Below, piece after piece: positions 54,121 to 64,000 of a stretch of 64,000 nt of DNA. The DNA comes from Torymus aiolomorphi (taxonomy: Eukaryota; Arthropoda; Insecta; Hymenoptera; Torymidae). A program made the position numbers and the translations under genes. The notes beneath the pieces were generated by a model that worked only from the letters and a program-made list of their open reading frames with translations, did no database searches and was not told the DNA's origin. The stretch covers positions 173,398,104 to 173,462,103 of the forward strand of contig CM070873.1 of assembly GCA_036365515.1 (NCBI GenBank), read 5' to 3'. Positions within the stretch are counted from its first letter, which is position 1. Each line of letters begins with the position of its first letter.

Positions 54121-54168
<48 letters not shown>
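54020..54168. repeat. (GT)n microsatellite
   Basis: GT repeats with occasional AT/AG steps; Cys/Val and His/Thr ORFs are artefacts. 53640-54020 and 54170-54500 contain no gene that I can recognise. Confidence 0.9.
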
Positions 54169-54172
<4 letters not shown>

Positions 54173-54530
54173 TCAGCAAGATTCAAGCCTATAACGAACT
54201 TGAAAAGGACAGCTTCAGAGAACTTCATAAATATTCTCCATCAGATACGTATAATTTTGTTTCTTTTAGTGTTTCATTGTGTAAAGAATGATACTTTGTG
54301 CCTTTTTTATAATGTTTCAGGATTCAGAAAAATAGTTAAGAGTTGAGCTCGTTATGCCAAAGTCAAAACACGAAGCTATCGCATCAATTATTTCTAATGC
54401 CATTTTGGATATTAAGGTCCAATTGATGAATATAATCATATAAAAATTGGACGATAGGGATGGTCAACCCTTCAAAAATAAACAAAAAAAAAACAAAAAA
54501 AACACAACACTTCACATTCTATATTCCAAC

Positions 54531-54562
54531 GTTTCGCTGATCCTTGTTGTCAGCCTCATCAG
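54531..54562 (-). ncRNA. Hammerhead ribozyme core, Penelope-like element type
   Basis: On the minus strand: CTGATGAG, then a 5-bp stem II GCTGA/TCAGC with a 9-nt loop CAACAAGGA, then GAAAC. These are the invariant CUGAUGA and GAAA boxes of a hammerhead, spaced by stem II. In type-I hammerheads of Penelope-like retroelements a very short stem III follows; the sequence CGTTGGAATATAG after GAAA could provide it. No Penelope RT ORF is seen nearby, so only a fragment of such an element remains (probably about 54470-54640). Confidence 0.7.
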
Positions 54563-54689
54563 GGAAAAAACTAATCTCAACAACATGTCAACCAGATAAT
54601 TATCAAATTATTTAGTAGTAACAACTACATTGTCAAAAATAGAAAGCCACATTGTCTCACTCACAGATGACTCAGTCAGTAGCGAGTAT

Positions 54690-55740
54690 ATATATCATCC
54701 TATATTATATAGTTGTAAGGGCAAAAATGGGTGCCTACCCCCTCCACCCCCTCCACCACCCCTCCACCTCCCCTCCACCACCCTCCACTTTTTACCGTTA
54801 AATTCTTTCAAATTTTACGTTATTTTGAAGGGTGACTGTTCCTCCACCCCCCTCCGCCCCCCTCCACCTACCCCTCCACCTACCCCACTACAACTAATTT
54901 CTTATAGATATCTAGTTGAAAATTGTATATAAGGATTTAGAGATTCGCTGATTAGGAATCTGAACTCAGATTTTGAAAACACAAAATGACGACGCATAAC
55001 AGTGGTTAAAAATTGAAATTTTACTGGATTTTGTTAAAAATGGTATATAGAAGTTTTCTGGAGTCGATTATTACGAATCTGAACTCAGATTAAGAAAATT
55101 CAAAATGGTAGATGCGAAGATGGTGAAATATTAATGAATTTTGCTGCAAATTATGTATAAAGAGTCTCTGGATTCGCTATTAAATGGATAAAGTATAATT
55201 TAGATTTTCAAAATTCAAAATGGCTCCACCCTGCTTCATGTGCGATCCATACCGGCTTCACCGGTCCCTCTATCTACTCCTCCTTTACATATAATTCATT
55301 ATAGATATCTTGCGTAGTAAGTTTTTCAGTTTTATTTATTACCTTTAACAGTTTTCCACACCACCATTGAGGTACTCTTATGGGCGCGTTGAATTTTTTA
55401 TTTTATTGTGCTTAGATGTTTTATATAATAAATAATAATAATTATATATGATAATGAGACATGCCAAATTATATAAAATTATTGTTAATCATTTTTTATA
55501 TAATAAACCTACATGAACAACATAAATATGTATTCTTTTGTTACATGTAAATATATTTCATAATTTTATTCGAACATATCTAACAAATTTAAAAAAAGAA
55601 AAGATTTTTTTTTTAAATAAAGAAAAACATCATAAATATTTCTAGATTTAAAAACCTAATTCAGTTTATATTTACCTAATTGTATTATCTTTTGTTATAA
55701 TATTTTTTTTTAACAAATCGCTCCGCTCGCCAACCCCCAT
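54690..55740 (+). repeat. Left arm of an 8.6-kb inverted-repeat block
   Basis: The sequence ATCATCCTATATTATATAGT, then TTGTAAGGGCAAAAATGG, a C-rich (CCCCTCCACC)n tract, three satellite units, the block GATCCATACCGGCTTCACCG, an AT-rich part and the end TCGCTCCGCTCGCCAACCCCC recurs inverted at 62250-63300. The Pro-rich ORF is a translation of the C-rich tract. Confidence 0.8.
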
Positions 55741-55979
55741 TATTAGAGATAAATATTATGAATAATGAATGAGGATAATCTTCTATTACATACTATCATG
55801 AAATACTTATTTTTTCATTTAAAATTTCTGTAATGTTTTTTAAAAACATTATTCTTAACATTTATTAATTTTTAAAATACTAAGTATATTATATTTAACA
55901 AAATAATACAGAATATATATGTAGTTCATTACGTCAGCTCTGATTTTATTTGTAACTTATTGATTATAAAATCCAGTAA

Positions 55980-58900
55980 TATTTCAATTTTTGCCCGCCA
56001 TTTTATATTTATATTTACAAAATCTGAGTTCAGATTCCTAATCAGCGAATCCGGAAACTCACTATATACAATTTTTAACAAACTCGAGTAAAATTTCAAT
56101 TTTTGTTAGTCATCTTAGGTCCACCAGTTTGAATTAAAATTTTCAGCAAAATCCAATAGTATTTCAATATGTGTCCGACACCTTAGATCCGCCATTTTGA
56201 ATTCTGAAAATCTGAGTTGAGAGTCGTAATCTAGAAATCCGCTACATAAAATTATTAGCAAAAACCAGTATTATTTAAATATTTTGCAGCCATTTTCAAT
56301 TTTTAAAATCTGAGTTCAGATTCGTAATAATCGAATCCAGAAATCCCGTATATACAATTTTCAGCAAAATCCAGTAATATTTCAATATGTAACAGCCATT
56401 ATCGATTGGCAATTTGGAATTCTGAAAATCTGAGTTCAGATTCGTAATCATCCAATCTAGAAATCCCGTACATACATTTTTCAGCAAAATCCATCAATGT
56501 TTGAATATTTGTCCTCCATCTTCGATCCGCCATTTTGAATTCTGAATATCTGAGTTCAGATTCGTAATCAGCGAATATATAAACTTTCTATATACAATTT
56601 TTAGCAAAAGCCAGTATAATTTAAATATTTTGCCGCCATTTTGAATCTTTAAAATCTGAGTTCAGATCCATCATAATCGAATCCAGAAATCCCGTATACG
56701 GAAAGAAGAATTCACAGCTGTAGCCCGTGACGCGCGAGAAAAAAATAGCGTGCCATATAGCATCGCCGGATATCGTGACATATGCGTCTATGACTGTGAC
56801 TGTGGTCATTTCGATGAACGGTGCTCGCGTGACACGGCTGTAGGCCGTGACTATCACTGAGTTCAAGCTTTAACACGGCGGCAAGCGTGAGTGGCACGTC
56901 TGACGACTGCGGCAGTCACCCCGTATAGCGTTGCCTAGAGACCATCGTTGAAATGCCTGAATGTCGCGCCGTCACATGGTGGCAGAGAAGGTACCTGCTT
57001 ACTCTGTTATAACTCACGGCCTATAGCTCTGAAGGCTTCTTTCCGTTTATATACAATTTTCAGCAAAATTCAGTAATATTTCAATACGTGGCAGACATTT
57101 TCGTTCCGCCATTTTGAATTTTCAATATCTGAGTTCAGATTCGTAATCAGCTAATTCGGAAACCCCATACATACAACTTTTTTGCAAAATCCAATATTAT
57201 TTCAATATTTTACTGCCATTTTGAATTTTTAAAATCTGAGTTCATATTCGTAATCAGCAAATCCAGAAATTCAGTATATTCAATTTTTAGCAAAACAGAA
57301 AAGTTCAATTTTTGGCCGCCATCTTGGGTATGCCATTTTGGAGAATTTTGGGAAATTTCCCATATGCAATTGTAAAATTCAGCAATATTTCAATATTTGG
57401 CAGCCATTTTGAATTGGCAAAATATGAGTTCAGATTCGTAATCAGCGAATCCAGATGGGTTCCCTACATACAATTTTCAGCGTAATCCAGTGATATTTGA
57501 ATATTTGGCCTCCATCTTCGATGCGCCATTTTGAATTCTGAAAATCTGAGTTCGAATTCATAATCAGTGAATCAAAATACCCAACATACAATTTCCAGCA
57601 AAATCCAGTAATATTTCAATTTTTGGCAGTCATTTTGTATTTACAAAATCTGATTTCAGATTCCTAATCAGCGAATCTGGAAACCCATAATACAATTTTT
57701 AGGAAATTCCGGTAAAATTTCAATTTTTGGCCGTCATCTTGGGTCGTCTATTTTGAATTCTGAAAATCTGAGTTCAGATTAATAATCAGCGAATATAGAA
57801 ACCTCCTATATACAATTTTTAGCAAAAGCCAGTATAATTTAAATATTTTGCCGCCATTTTGAATTTTTAAAATCTTAGTTCAAATCCGTCATAATCGAAT
57901 TTAGAAATCCCGTATATGCAATTTTCAGTAAAATCTAGTAATATTTCAATTTTTGGAAGCCATCTTGGGTCCTCTATTTTGAATTTTCAAAAAATGAGTT
58001 ACGATTCCTAATTGCCGAATCCGGAAACCCACTGTAGACAATTTTGAGTAAACTCGAGATAATTTCAATCTTTCTTAGTCATCTTGGGTCCACCAGACAG
58101 AATTTTCAAAACATATGTTCAGATTCATAATCAGCGAAACCAAAAATCCGGTATATACAATTTTCAGCAAAATCCAATAATATTTCAATATTTGACCACC
58201 ATCTTCGAATCCGCCATTTTGAATTCGAAAATCTGAGTTCAGATTCGTAATCAGCGTATCCAGAAATCCCTTTTATACAATTTTCAGCAAATCCAGTTGT
58301 ATTTGAATATTTCGCCTCCATCTTCGTCAGCCATTTTGAATTCTGAAAATCTGAGTTGTGATTCATAATCAGCGAATCCGCATACCCCTTATATACAATA
58401 TTCAGCAAATTCCAGCAGTTTTTGAATATTTTGCCTCCATCTTCGATCAGCCATTTTGAATTCTGAAAATATGAGTTGTGATTCGTAATAAGCGAATCCA
58501 CATACCCCGTATATACAATTTTCAGCAAATTCTAGTAGTTCTTGAATATTTCGCCTCCATCTTCGTTCAGCCATTTTGAATTCTGAAAATCTGATTTGCG
58601 ATTCGCAATTAGCGAATCCAGATATCCGTTATATACAATTTTTAGCAAAATCCAGTAATAATTCAATTTTTGGCATCCATCTTGTGTCCTCTATTTTCAA
58701 TTTTCAAAATCTGAGTTACGATTCCTAATTGGCGAACCGGAAACCCACTCTATACAATTTTTAGCAAAATCAAGTAAAATTTAAATTTTTGTTAGCGATC
58801 TTGGGTCCACCAGACTTAATTTTCACAATATATGTTCAGATTCGTAATCAGCGAAACCAAAAATTCCGTATATACAATTTTTAGCAAAACAGAAAAGTTC

Positions 58901-60190
58901 AATTTTTGGCAGCTATCTTTGGTATGCCATTTTGGAGTTTCATAATCTGAATTCTGATTCATCATCATGCGAATCCAGAAATTTCCCATATGCAATTGTA
59001 AAATTCAGCAATATTTCAATATTTGGCAGCCATTTTGAATTGGCAAAATATGAGTTCAGATTCGTAATCAGCGAATCCAGATGGGTTCCCTACATACAAT
59101 TTTCAGCGAAATCCAGTGATATTTGAATATTTGGCCTCCATCTTCGATCAGCCATTTTGAATTCTGAAAATCTGTTTCTGTTTGAATTCTGAAATTCAGT
59201 TTCATAATCAGCGAATCCAGAAATCCCTTTTATACAATTTTCAGCAAATCCAGTAGTATTTGAATATTTCGCCTCCATCTTCGATCAGCCATTTTGAATT
59301 CTGAAAATCTAAGTTGTGATTCGTAATCAGCGAATCCACATACCCCTTATATACAATTTTCAGCAAATTCCAGTAATTTTTGAATATTTCGACTCCATCT
59401 TCGATCAGCCATTTTGATTTCTGAAAATCTGATTTGGGATTGGTAATCAGCGAATCCAGATATCCCTTATATACAATTTACAGCAAAATCCAGTAGTTTT
59501 AGAATATTTCGCCTCCATTTTCGATCAGTCATTTTGAATTCTGAAAATCTGAGTTGAGATTCGTAATCTGCGAATTCACATATTCCTTATATACCATTTT
59601 CAGCAAAATCGAGTAAAATTTCAATTTTTGTTAGCGATCCTGCGTCCACCAGTCTGAATTATCACAATATATGTTCAGATTTCTAATCAGCGAAACCAAA
59701 AATCCCGTATTAAGGTAATACAAATTTCAGCAAAATCTAATAATATTTCAATATTTGACCACCATCTTTGAATCCGACATTTTGAATGTTCTTAATCTGA
59801 GTTCAGATTTGTTATAAGCGACTCCGAAAACTTCTTATATACAATTTTCAACAAAATACAGTAATATTTCAATATGTGGCCGACATTTTCGATCCGCCAT
59901 TTTGAATTCTGAAAATCTGAGTTGAGATTCATAATCTAGAAATGCCCTAAATACAATTATTAGCAAAATCCAGTATTATTTAAATATTTTGCCGCCATAT
60001 TCAATTTTTAAAATCCAAGTTCAGATTCGTAATAATCGAATTCAGAAATCTCGTATATAAAATTTTCAGCAAAATTCAGTAATATTTCAATATGCGGCAG
60101 ACATTTTCGTTCCGCTATTTTGAATTTTCAAAATCTGAGTTCAGATTCCTAATCAGCGAATCTCGATACCCACTATATACAATTTTCAGA
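55980..60190. repeat. ~118-bp satellite array, about 35 units
   Basis: Each unit carries GCCATTTTGAATTCTGAAAA, then TCTGAGTTCAGATTCGTAAT, CAGCGAATCC, CCGTATATACAATTTTCAGC and AAAATCCAGTAATATTTCAA. Spacing of successive GTAATCAGCGAATCC motifs is usually 115-120 bp, with some shorter units of 95-110 bp. Units diverge by perhaps 10-25 percent. Peptide repeats such as DSLITNHNSDFQNSKW on the minus strand are translations of the unit, not genes. 55741-55979 is AT-rich spacer. Confidence 0.85.
56699..57047. mobile_element. ~350-bp MITE inserted in the satellite
   Basis: A non-satellite, GC-richer block. Left tip CGGAAAGAAGAATTCACAGC with TGTAGCCCGTGA; right tip, inverted, CGGAAAGAAGCCTTCAGAGC with TATAGGCCGTGA: TIRs of about 32 bp. 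The satellite unit resumes on the other side at TATATACAATTTT, with TATA on both sides as possible target copies. No ORF of note. Confidence 0.7.
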
Positions 60191-60480
60191 AACATATCTA
60201 TAAGAGATTAGTTGTAGTGGGGTAGGTGAAGGAGTATGTGGAGGGGTATGTGGAGGGGTAGGTGGAGGTGTAGGTGGAGGGGGTGTGGAGGGGGCGTGGA
60301 GGTGCTGGAGGGGGAGTGGGTGTAGTGCAGGGGGTGGAGGGGCAGACTCCTTTCAAAATAACGTAAAATTTGAAAGAATTTAACAGTAAAAAGTGGTGGG
60401 GAGGTGGAGGGGTGGTGGAGGGGGTGGTGGGGGCGTGGGGGGGGGGGCAGGGGGTACGTACCCATTTTTGCCCTTACAAC
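60191..60480 (-). repeat. G-rich tract, second copy of the C-rich segment of the arms
   Basis: TTAGTTGTAGTGGGGTAGGTG, then GGAGGGG repeats, CCTTTCAAAATAACGTAAAA and CCCATTTTTGCCCTTACAAC: an inverted copy of 54712-54905 placed directly after the satellite. The Pro-rich minus-strand ORF is an artefact. Confidence 0.8.
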
Positions 60481-60492
60481 TATATAATATAG

Positions 60493-61350
<858 letters not shown>

Positions 61351-61364
61351 ATATATATATATAC

Positions 61365-61690
61365 GGTGACCCATTTTAATCGCCGCACCCGGAGTTCTCG
61401 GAACCTAAGCCAGATAGAGAAAAATGGTTCAGACAAAAGTTATAGGGGACAAAGTGGGCCACATATTGGCGCTAACGTCTTTGACCTTTAATTTGACCTT
61501 TGAGGTTATTTCAAGGTCAAAGTGGTTTTTTCATATGGAAACACCTAGTTTTGACGCCGGATTCGGAAAGAGCGGGAAATTTTACGTTCAAAATCATATT
61601 GAGAAATTTTTTCCATGGTTATTTCAAGTTCAAATCTAGGTCAAACTCAGAAAAGTCCGTTTATAATCGTTTTTTTCCATGAACTACAGG
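61365..61690 (+). repeat. Interspersed repeat fragment (GACCCATTTTAATC...CAAGGTCAAAG family)
   Basis: GTGACCCATTTTAATCGCC, then GGACAAAGTGGGCCACATATTGG, TTTGACCTTTGAGGTTATTTC and AAGGTCAAAGTGG. It shares its layout with the repeat at the right window edge (63805-64000). The two small ORFs are not gene-like. Confidence 0.55.
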
Positions 61691-61749
61691 CTAAGCTGGT
61701 TCAAATTGATCGTAGGCTTAATAGAGGAACCAAAAATTTATATATATAT

Positions 61750-62250
61750 ATATAGTGGGTATCGAGATTCGCTGATTAGGAATCTGAACTCAGATTCTGA
61801 AAATTCAATATAGCGGAACGAAAATTGCTGCCGCATATTGAAATATTACTGAATTTTGCTGAAAATTTTATATACGGGATTTCTGGATTCGATTATTACG
61901 AATCTGAATTTAGATTTTAAAAATTGAATATGGCGGCAAAATATTTAAATAATACTGGATTTTGCTAATAATTGTATTTAGGAGATTTCTAGATTACGAA
62001 TCTCAACTCAGATTTTCAGAATTCAAAATGGCGGATCGAAACTGTCGGCCACATATTGAAATATTACTGTATTTTGTTGAAAATTGTATATAAGGAGTTT
62101 TTGGAGTCGCTTATTACAAATCTGAACTCAGATTAAGAATATTCAAAATGTCGGATTCAAAGATGGTGGTCAAATATTGAAATATTATTAGATTTTGCTG
62201 AAATTTGTATTACCTTGATACGGGATTTTTGGTTTCGCTGATTAGGAATC
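61750..62250 (-). repeat. Inverted copy of the last satellite units
   Basis: Order and details (for example ATAGCGGAACGAAAATTGCTGC and GGTTTCGCTGATTAGGAATC) are the reverse complement of 59700-60175, so the array is palindromic about 60.97 kb. Confidence 0.75.
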
Positions 62251-63300
62251 TGATATTATAATAAAATATTATAACAAAATATAATACAATTAGCTAAATA
62301 TAAACTGAATTAGGTTTCTAAATCTAGAAATATTTATGATGTTTTTCTTTATTTAAAAAAAAAATTTTTTCTTTTTTTAAATTTGTTAGATATGTTCGAA
62401 TAAAATTATGAAATATATTTACATGTAACAAAAGAATACATATTTATGTTGTTCATGTAGGTTTATTATATAAAAAATGATTAACAATAATTTTATATGA
62501 TTTTGGCATGTCTCATTATCATATATAATTATTATTATTTATTATATAAAACATAAGCACAATAAAATAAAAAATTCAACGCGCCCATAAGAGTACCTCA
62601 ATGGTGGTGTGGAAAACTGTTAAATGTAATAAATAAAACTGAAAAACTTACTACGCAAGATATCTATAATGAATTATATGTAAAGAAGGAGTAGATAGAG
62701 GGACCGGTGAAGCCGGTATGGATCGCACATGAAGCAGGGTGGATTTTGAATTTTGAAAATCTAAATTATAATTTATCCATTTAATAGCGAATCCAGATAC
62801 TCTTTATACATAATTTGCAGCAAAATTCATTAATATTTCACCATCTTCGAATCTACCATTTTGAATTTTCTTAATCTGAATTCAGATTCGTAATAATCGA
62901 CTCCAGAAAACTTCTATATACCATTTTGAACAAAATCCAGAAAAATTTCAATTTTTAACCACTGTTATGCGTCGTCATTTTGTGTTTTCAAAATCTGAGT
63001 TCAGATTCCTAATCAGCGAATCTCGAAATCCCTATATACAATTTTCAACTAGATATCTATAAGAAATTAGTTGTAGTGGGGTAGGTGGAGGGATAGGTGG
63101 AGGGGGTGTGGAGGGTGGCGGGGCGTAGGGGGGTGGAGGAGCAGACACCCTTCAAAATAACGTAAAATTTGAAAGAATTTAATGGTAAAAATTGGCGGGG
63201 AGGTGGAGGGGTGGTGGAGGGGTTGGAGGAGGTAGGCACCCATTTTTGCCCTTACAACTATATAATATAGGATGATATATATACTCGCTCCGCTCGTCAA
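62250..63300 (-). repeat. Right arm of the 8.6-kb inverted-repeat block
   Basis: Reverse complement of 54690-55740, including AACGCGCCCATAAGAGTACC, GAGGGACCGGTGAAGCCGG and the outer end ATATATACTCGCTCCGCTCG. Small differences only. Confidence 0.8.
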
Positions 63301-63804
63301 CCCCCAACTTTGAAAAGTAAGACCTTGAAGACTTTGAACCTATTTATTTCCAAGGTAGTGATTTTTTTGAATATATAAGAGTACATTTACGCTATCAATT
63401 TTGATTTAAAAATCTTTTGTTGTATTTTATTTTTATTATTTTATGTATAAACTGAAACATAAGTAAATTTCGTATACCGATTTCATTTAGCTATTGATTT
63501 AGATCTCTTATAATATCGTTTAAACAATTTCTCATTTATTTAATACTATTATTGCTTATATTTTATGTTGTGAAATTTGTTTTTTGAATATATGAGCTTA
63601 ATCACTTTAAAAATTTTGATTTAAAAATCTTTTCTTTGATTTTATTTGTATTTTTATATGGATCAAATCGAAACTTAATTAAATTTTATATACAATTTTC
63701 AGTTAGCTAATTATTAAAATCTCTTATCATTCAAATAATTTCTCCTTTATTTTATACTTTTATTGTGTATATTTTATATTGAGAAATTTGGTTTTGGAAT
63801 ATAC
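63301..63804. other. AT-rich interval, two diverged copies of a ~230-bp segment
   Basis: The block with TTTTTTGAATATAT, TTTTGATTTAAAAATCTTTT and TTTTATGT occurs near 63365-63440 and again near 63575-63650. No gene. Confidence 0.4.
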
Positions 63805-64000
63805 CGGGTGTCCCATTTTAAAACCACCAGGCAAATATCTCGAAAACTAAGGGAGATGGAAAAAAAATTTTAATAACAAAGTTGTAGGGTTCAGAGTGGA
63901 CCAACTGATCGTGACCTTGGTTATGACCTTGAGGTCAATGATCAAGGTCATTTGAAGGTCAAATCGATTTTTTCAAATGGGAACCCCCACTTTTGACCTC
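63805..64000 (+). repeat. Interspersed repeat starting ACCGGGTGTCCCATTTTAA, runs off the right edge
   Basis: The tip TATACCGGGTGTCCCATTTT followed by CTCGAAAACTAAGGGAGATGG and GACCTTGAGGTCAATGATCA is characteristic of an interspersed repeat family frequent in insect genomes (from memory, unnamed here). The element is cut by the window end. Confidence 0.55.

Noticed and set aside
56296..59278. ORFs with repeated DSxITNxNSDFQNSK peptides
   Set aside because: They are translations of the ~118-bp satellite; stops recur with the unit and there is no start context.

Overview
The window looks like a repeat-dense stretch of an arthropod, most likely insect (possibly hymenopteran), nuclear genome. 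It is AT-rich and contains spliced reading frames, (GT)n, (GA)n and (TA)n microsatellites, and fragments of Helitron, gypsy, BEL/Pao, LINE, Penelope-like and Polinton/Maverick elements. I see no confident single-copy host gene and no rRNA or CRISPR array. The organism call is inference from the element families only.

The centre (9328-41239) is a three-level nest that can be read from target-site duplications (TSDs). (1) Outermost is a decayed gypsy-type LTR retrotransposon whose two ends carry the same 4-bp TSD, CAAC. (2) Inside its protease/RT region sits a large terminal-inverted-repeat (TIR) DNA transposon (11837-38210). Its ends are arrays of a ~30-bp tandem repeat and it is flanked by a 9-bp duplication (8/9 match). 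It carries a multi-exon transposase-like gene on the minus strand (35324 down to 12243). (3) Inside exon 5 of that gene sits a 16.3-kb Polinton (13638-29935) with ~0.7-kb TIRs and a perfect 6-bp TSD, TACATG.

The Polinton carries the usual virus-like set. From left to right it has an adenain-like protease, a conserved unknown protein, a double jelly-roll major capsid protein, a basic core-like protein, a minor capsid (penton-like) protein, a retroviral-type integrase with chromodomain, two conserved unknowns, a packaging ATPase, a Cys-rich protein, protein-primed type-B DNA polymerase, a spliced Gln-rich protein and, on the plus strand, a right-end gene. Several are broken by in-frame stops (all three stop codons occur) or single-base shifts, so this is a decaying copy; others remain open.

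The left flank (1-9300) holds a Helitron fragment, an Ulp1-like protease ORF, foldback MITEs, short-period hairpin repeats and a GC-rich 2.46-kb block that looks like a solo LTR (TSD TAAC). The right flank holds a 6.3-kb BEL/Pao element (42818-49126, TSD AGCTT) that has lost most of pol. Its 3' LTR is split by a 3.0-kb DNA transposon of an unnamed family. Next come a 5'-truncated LINE, a hammerhead-ribozyme core of the type found in Penelope-like elements, and an 8.6-kb inverted-repeat block (54.69-63.30 kb) filled by a ~118-bp satellite. The genes do not form one host pathway; they are the coding parts of separate mobile elements.
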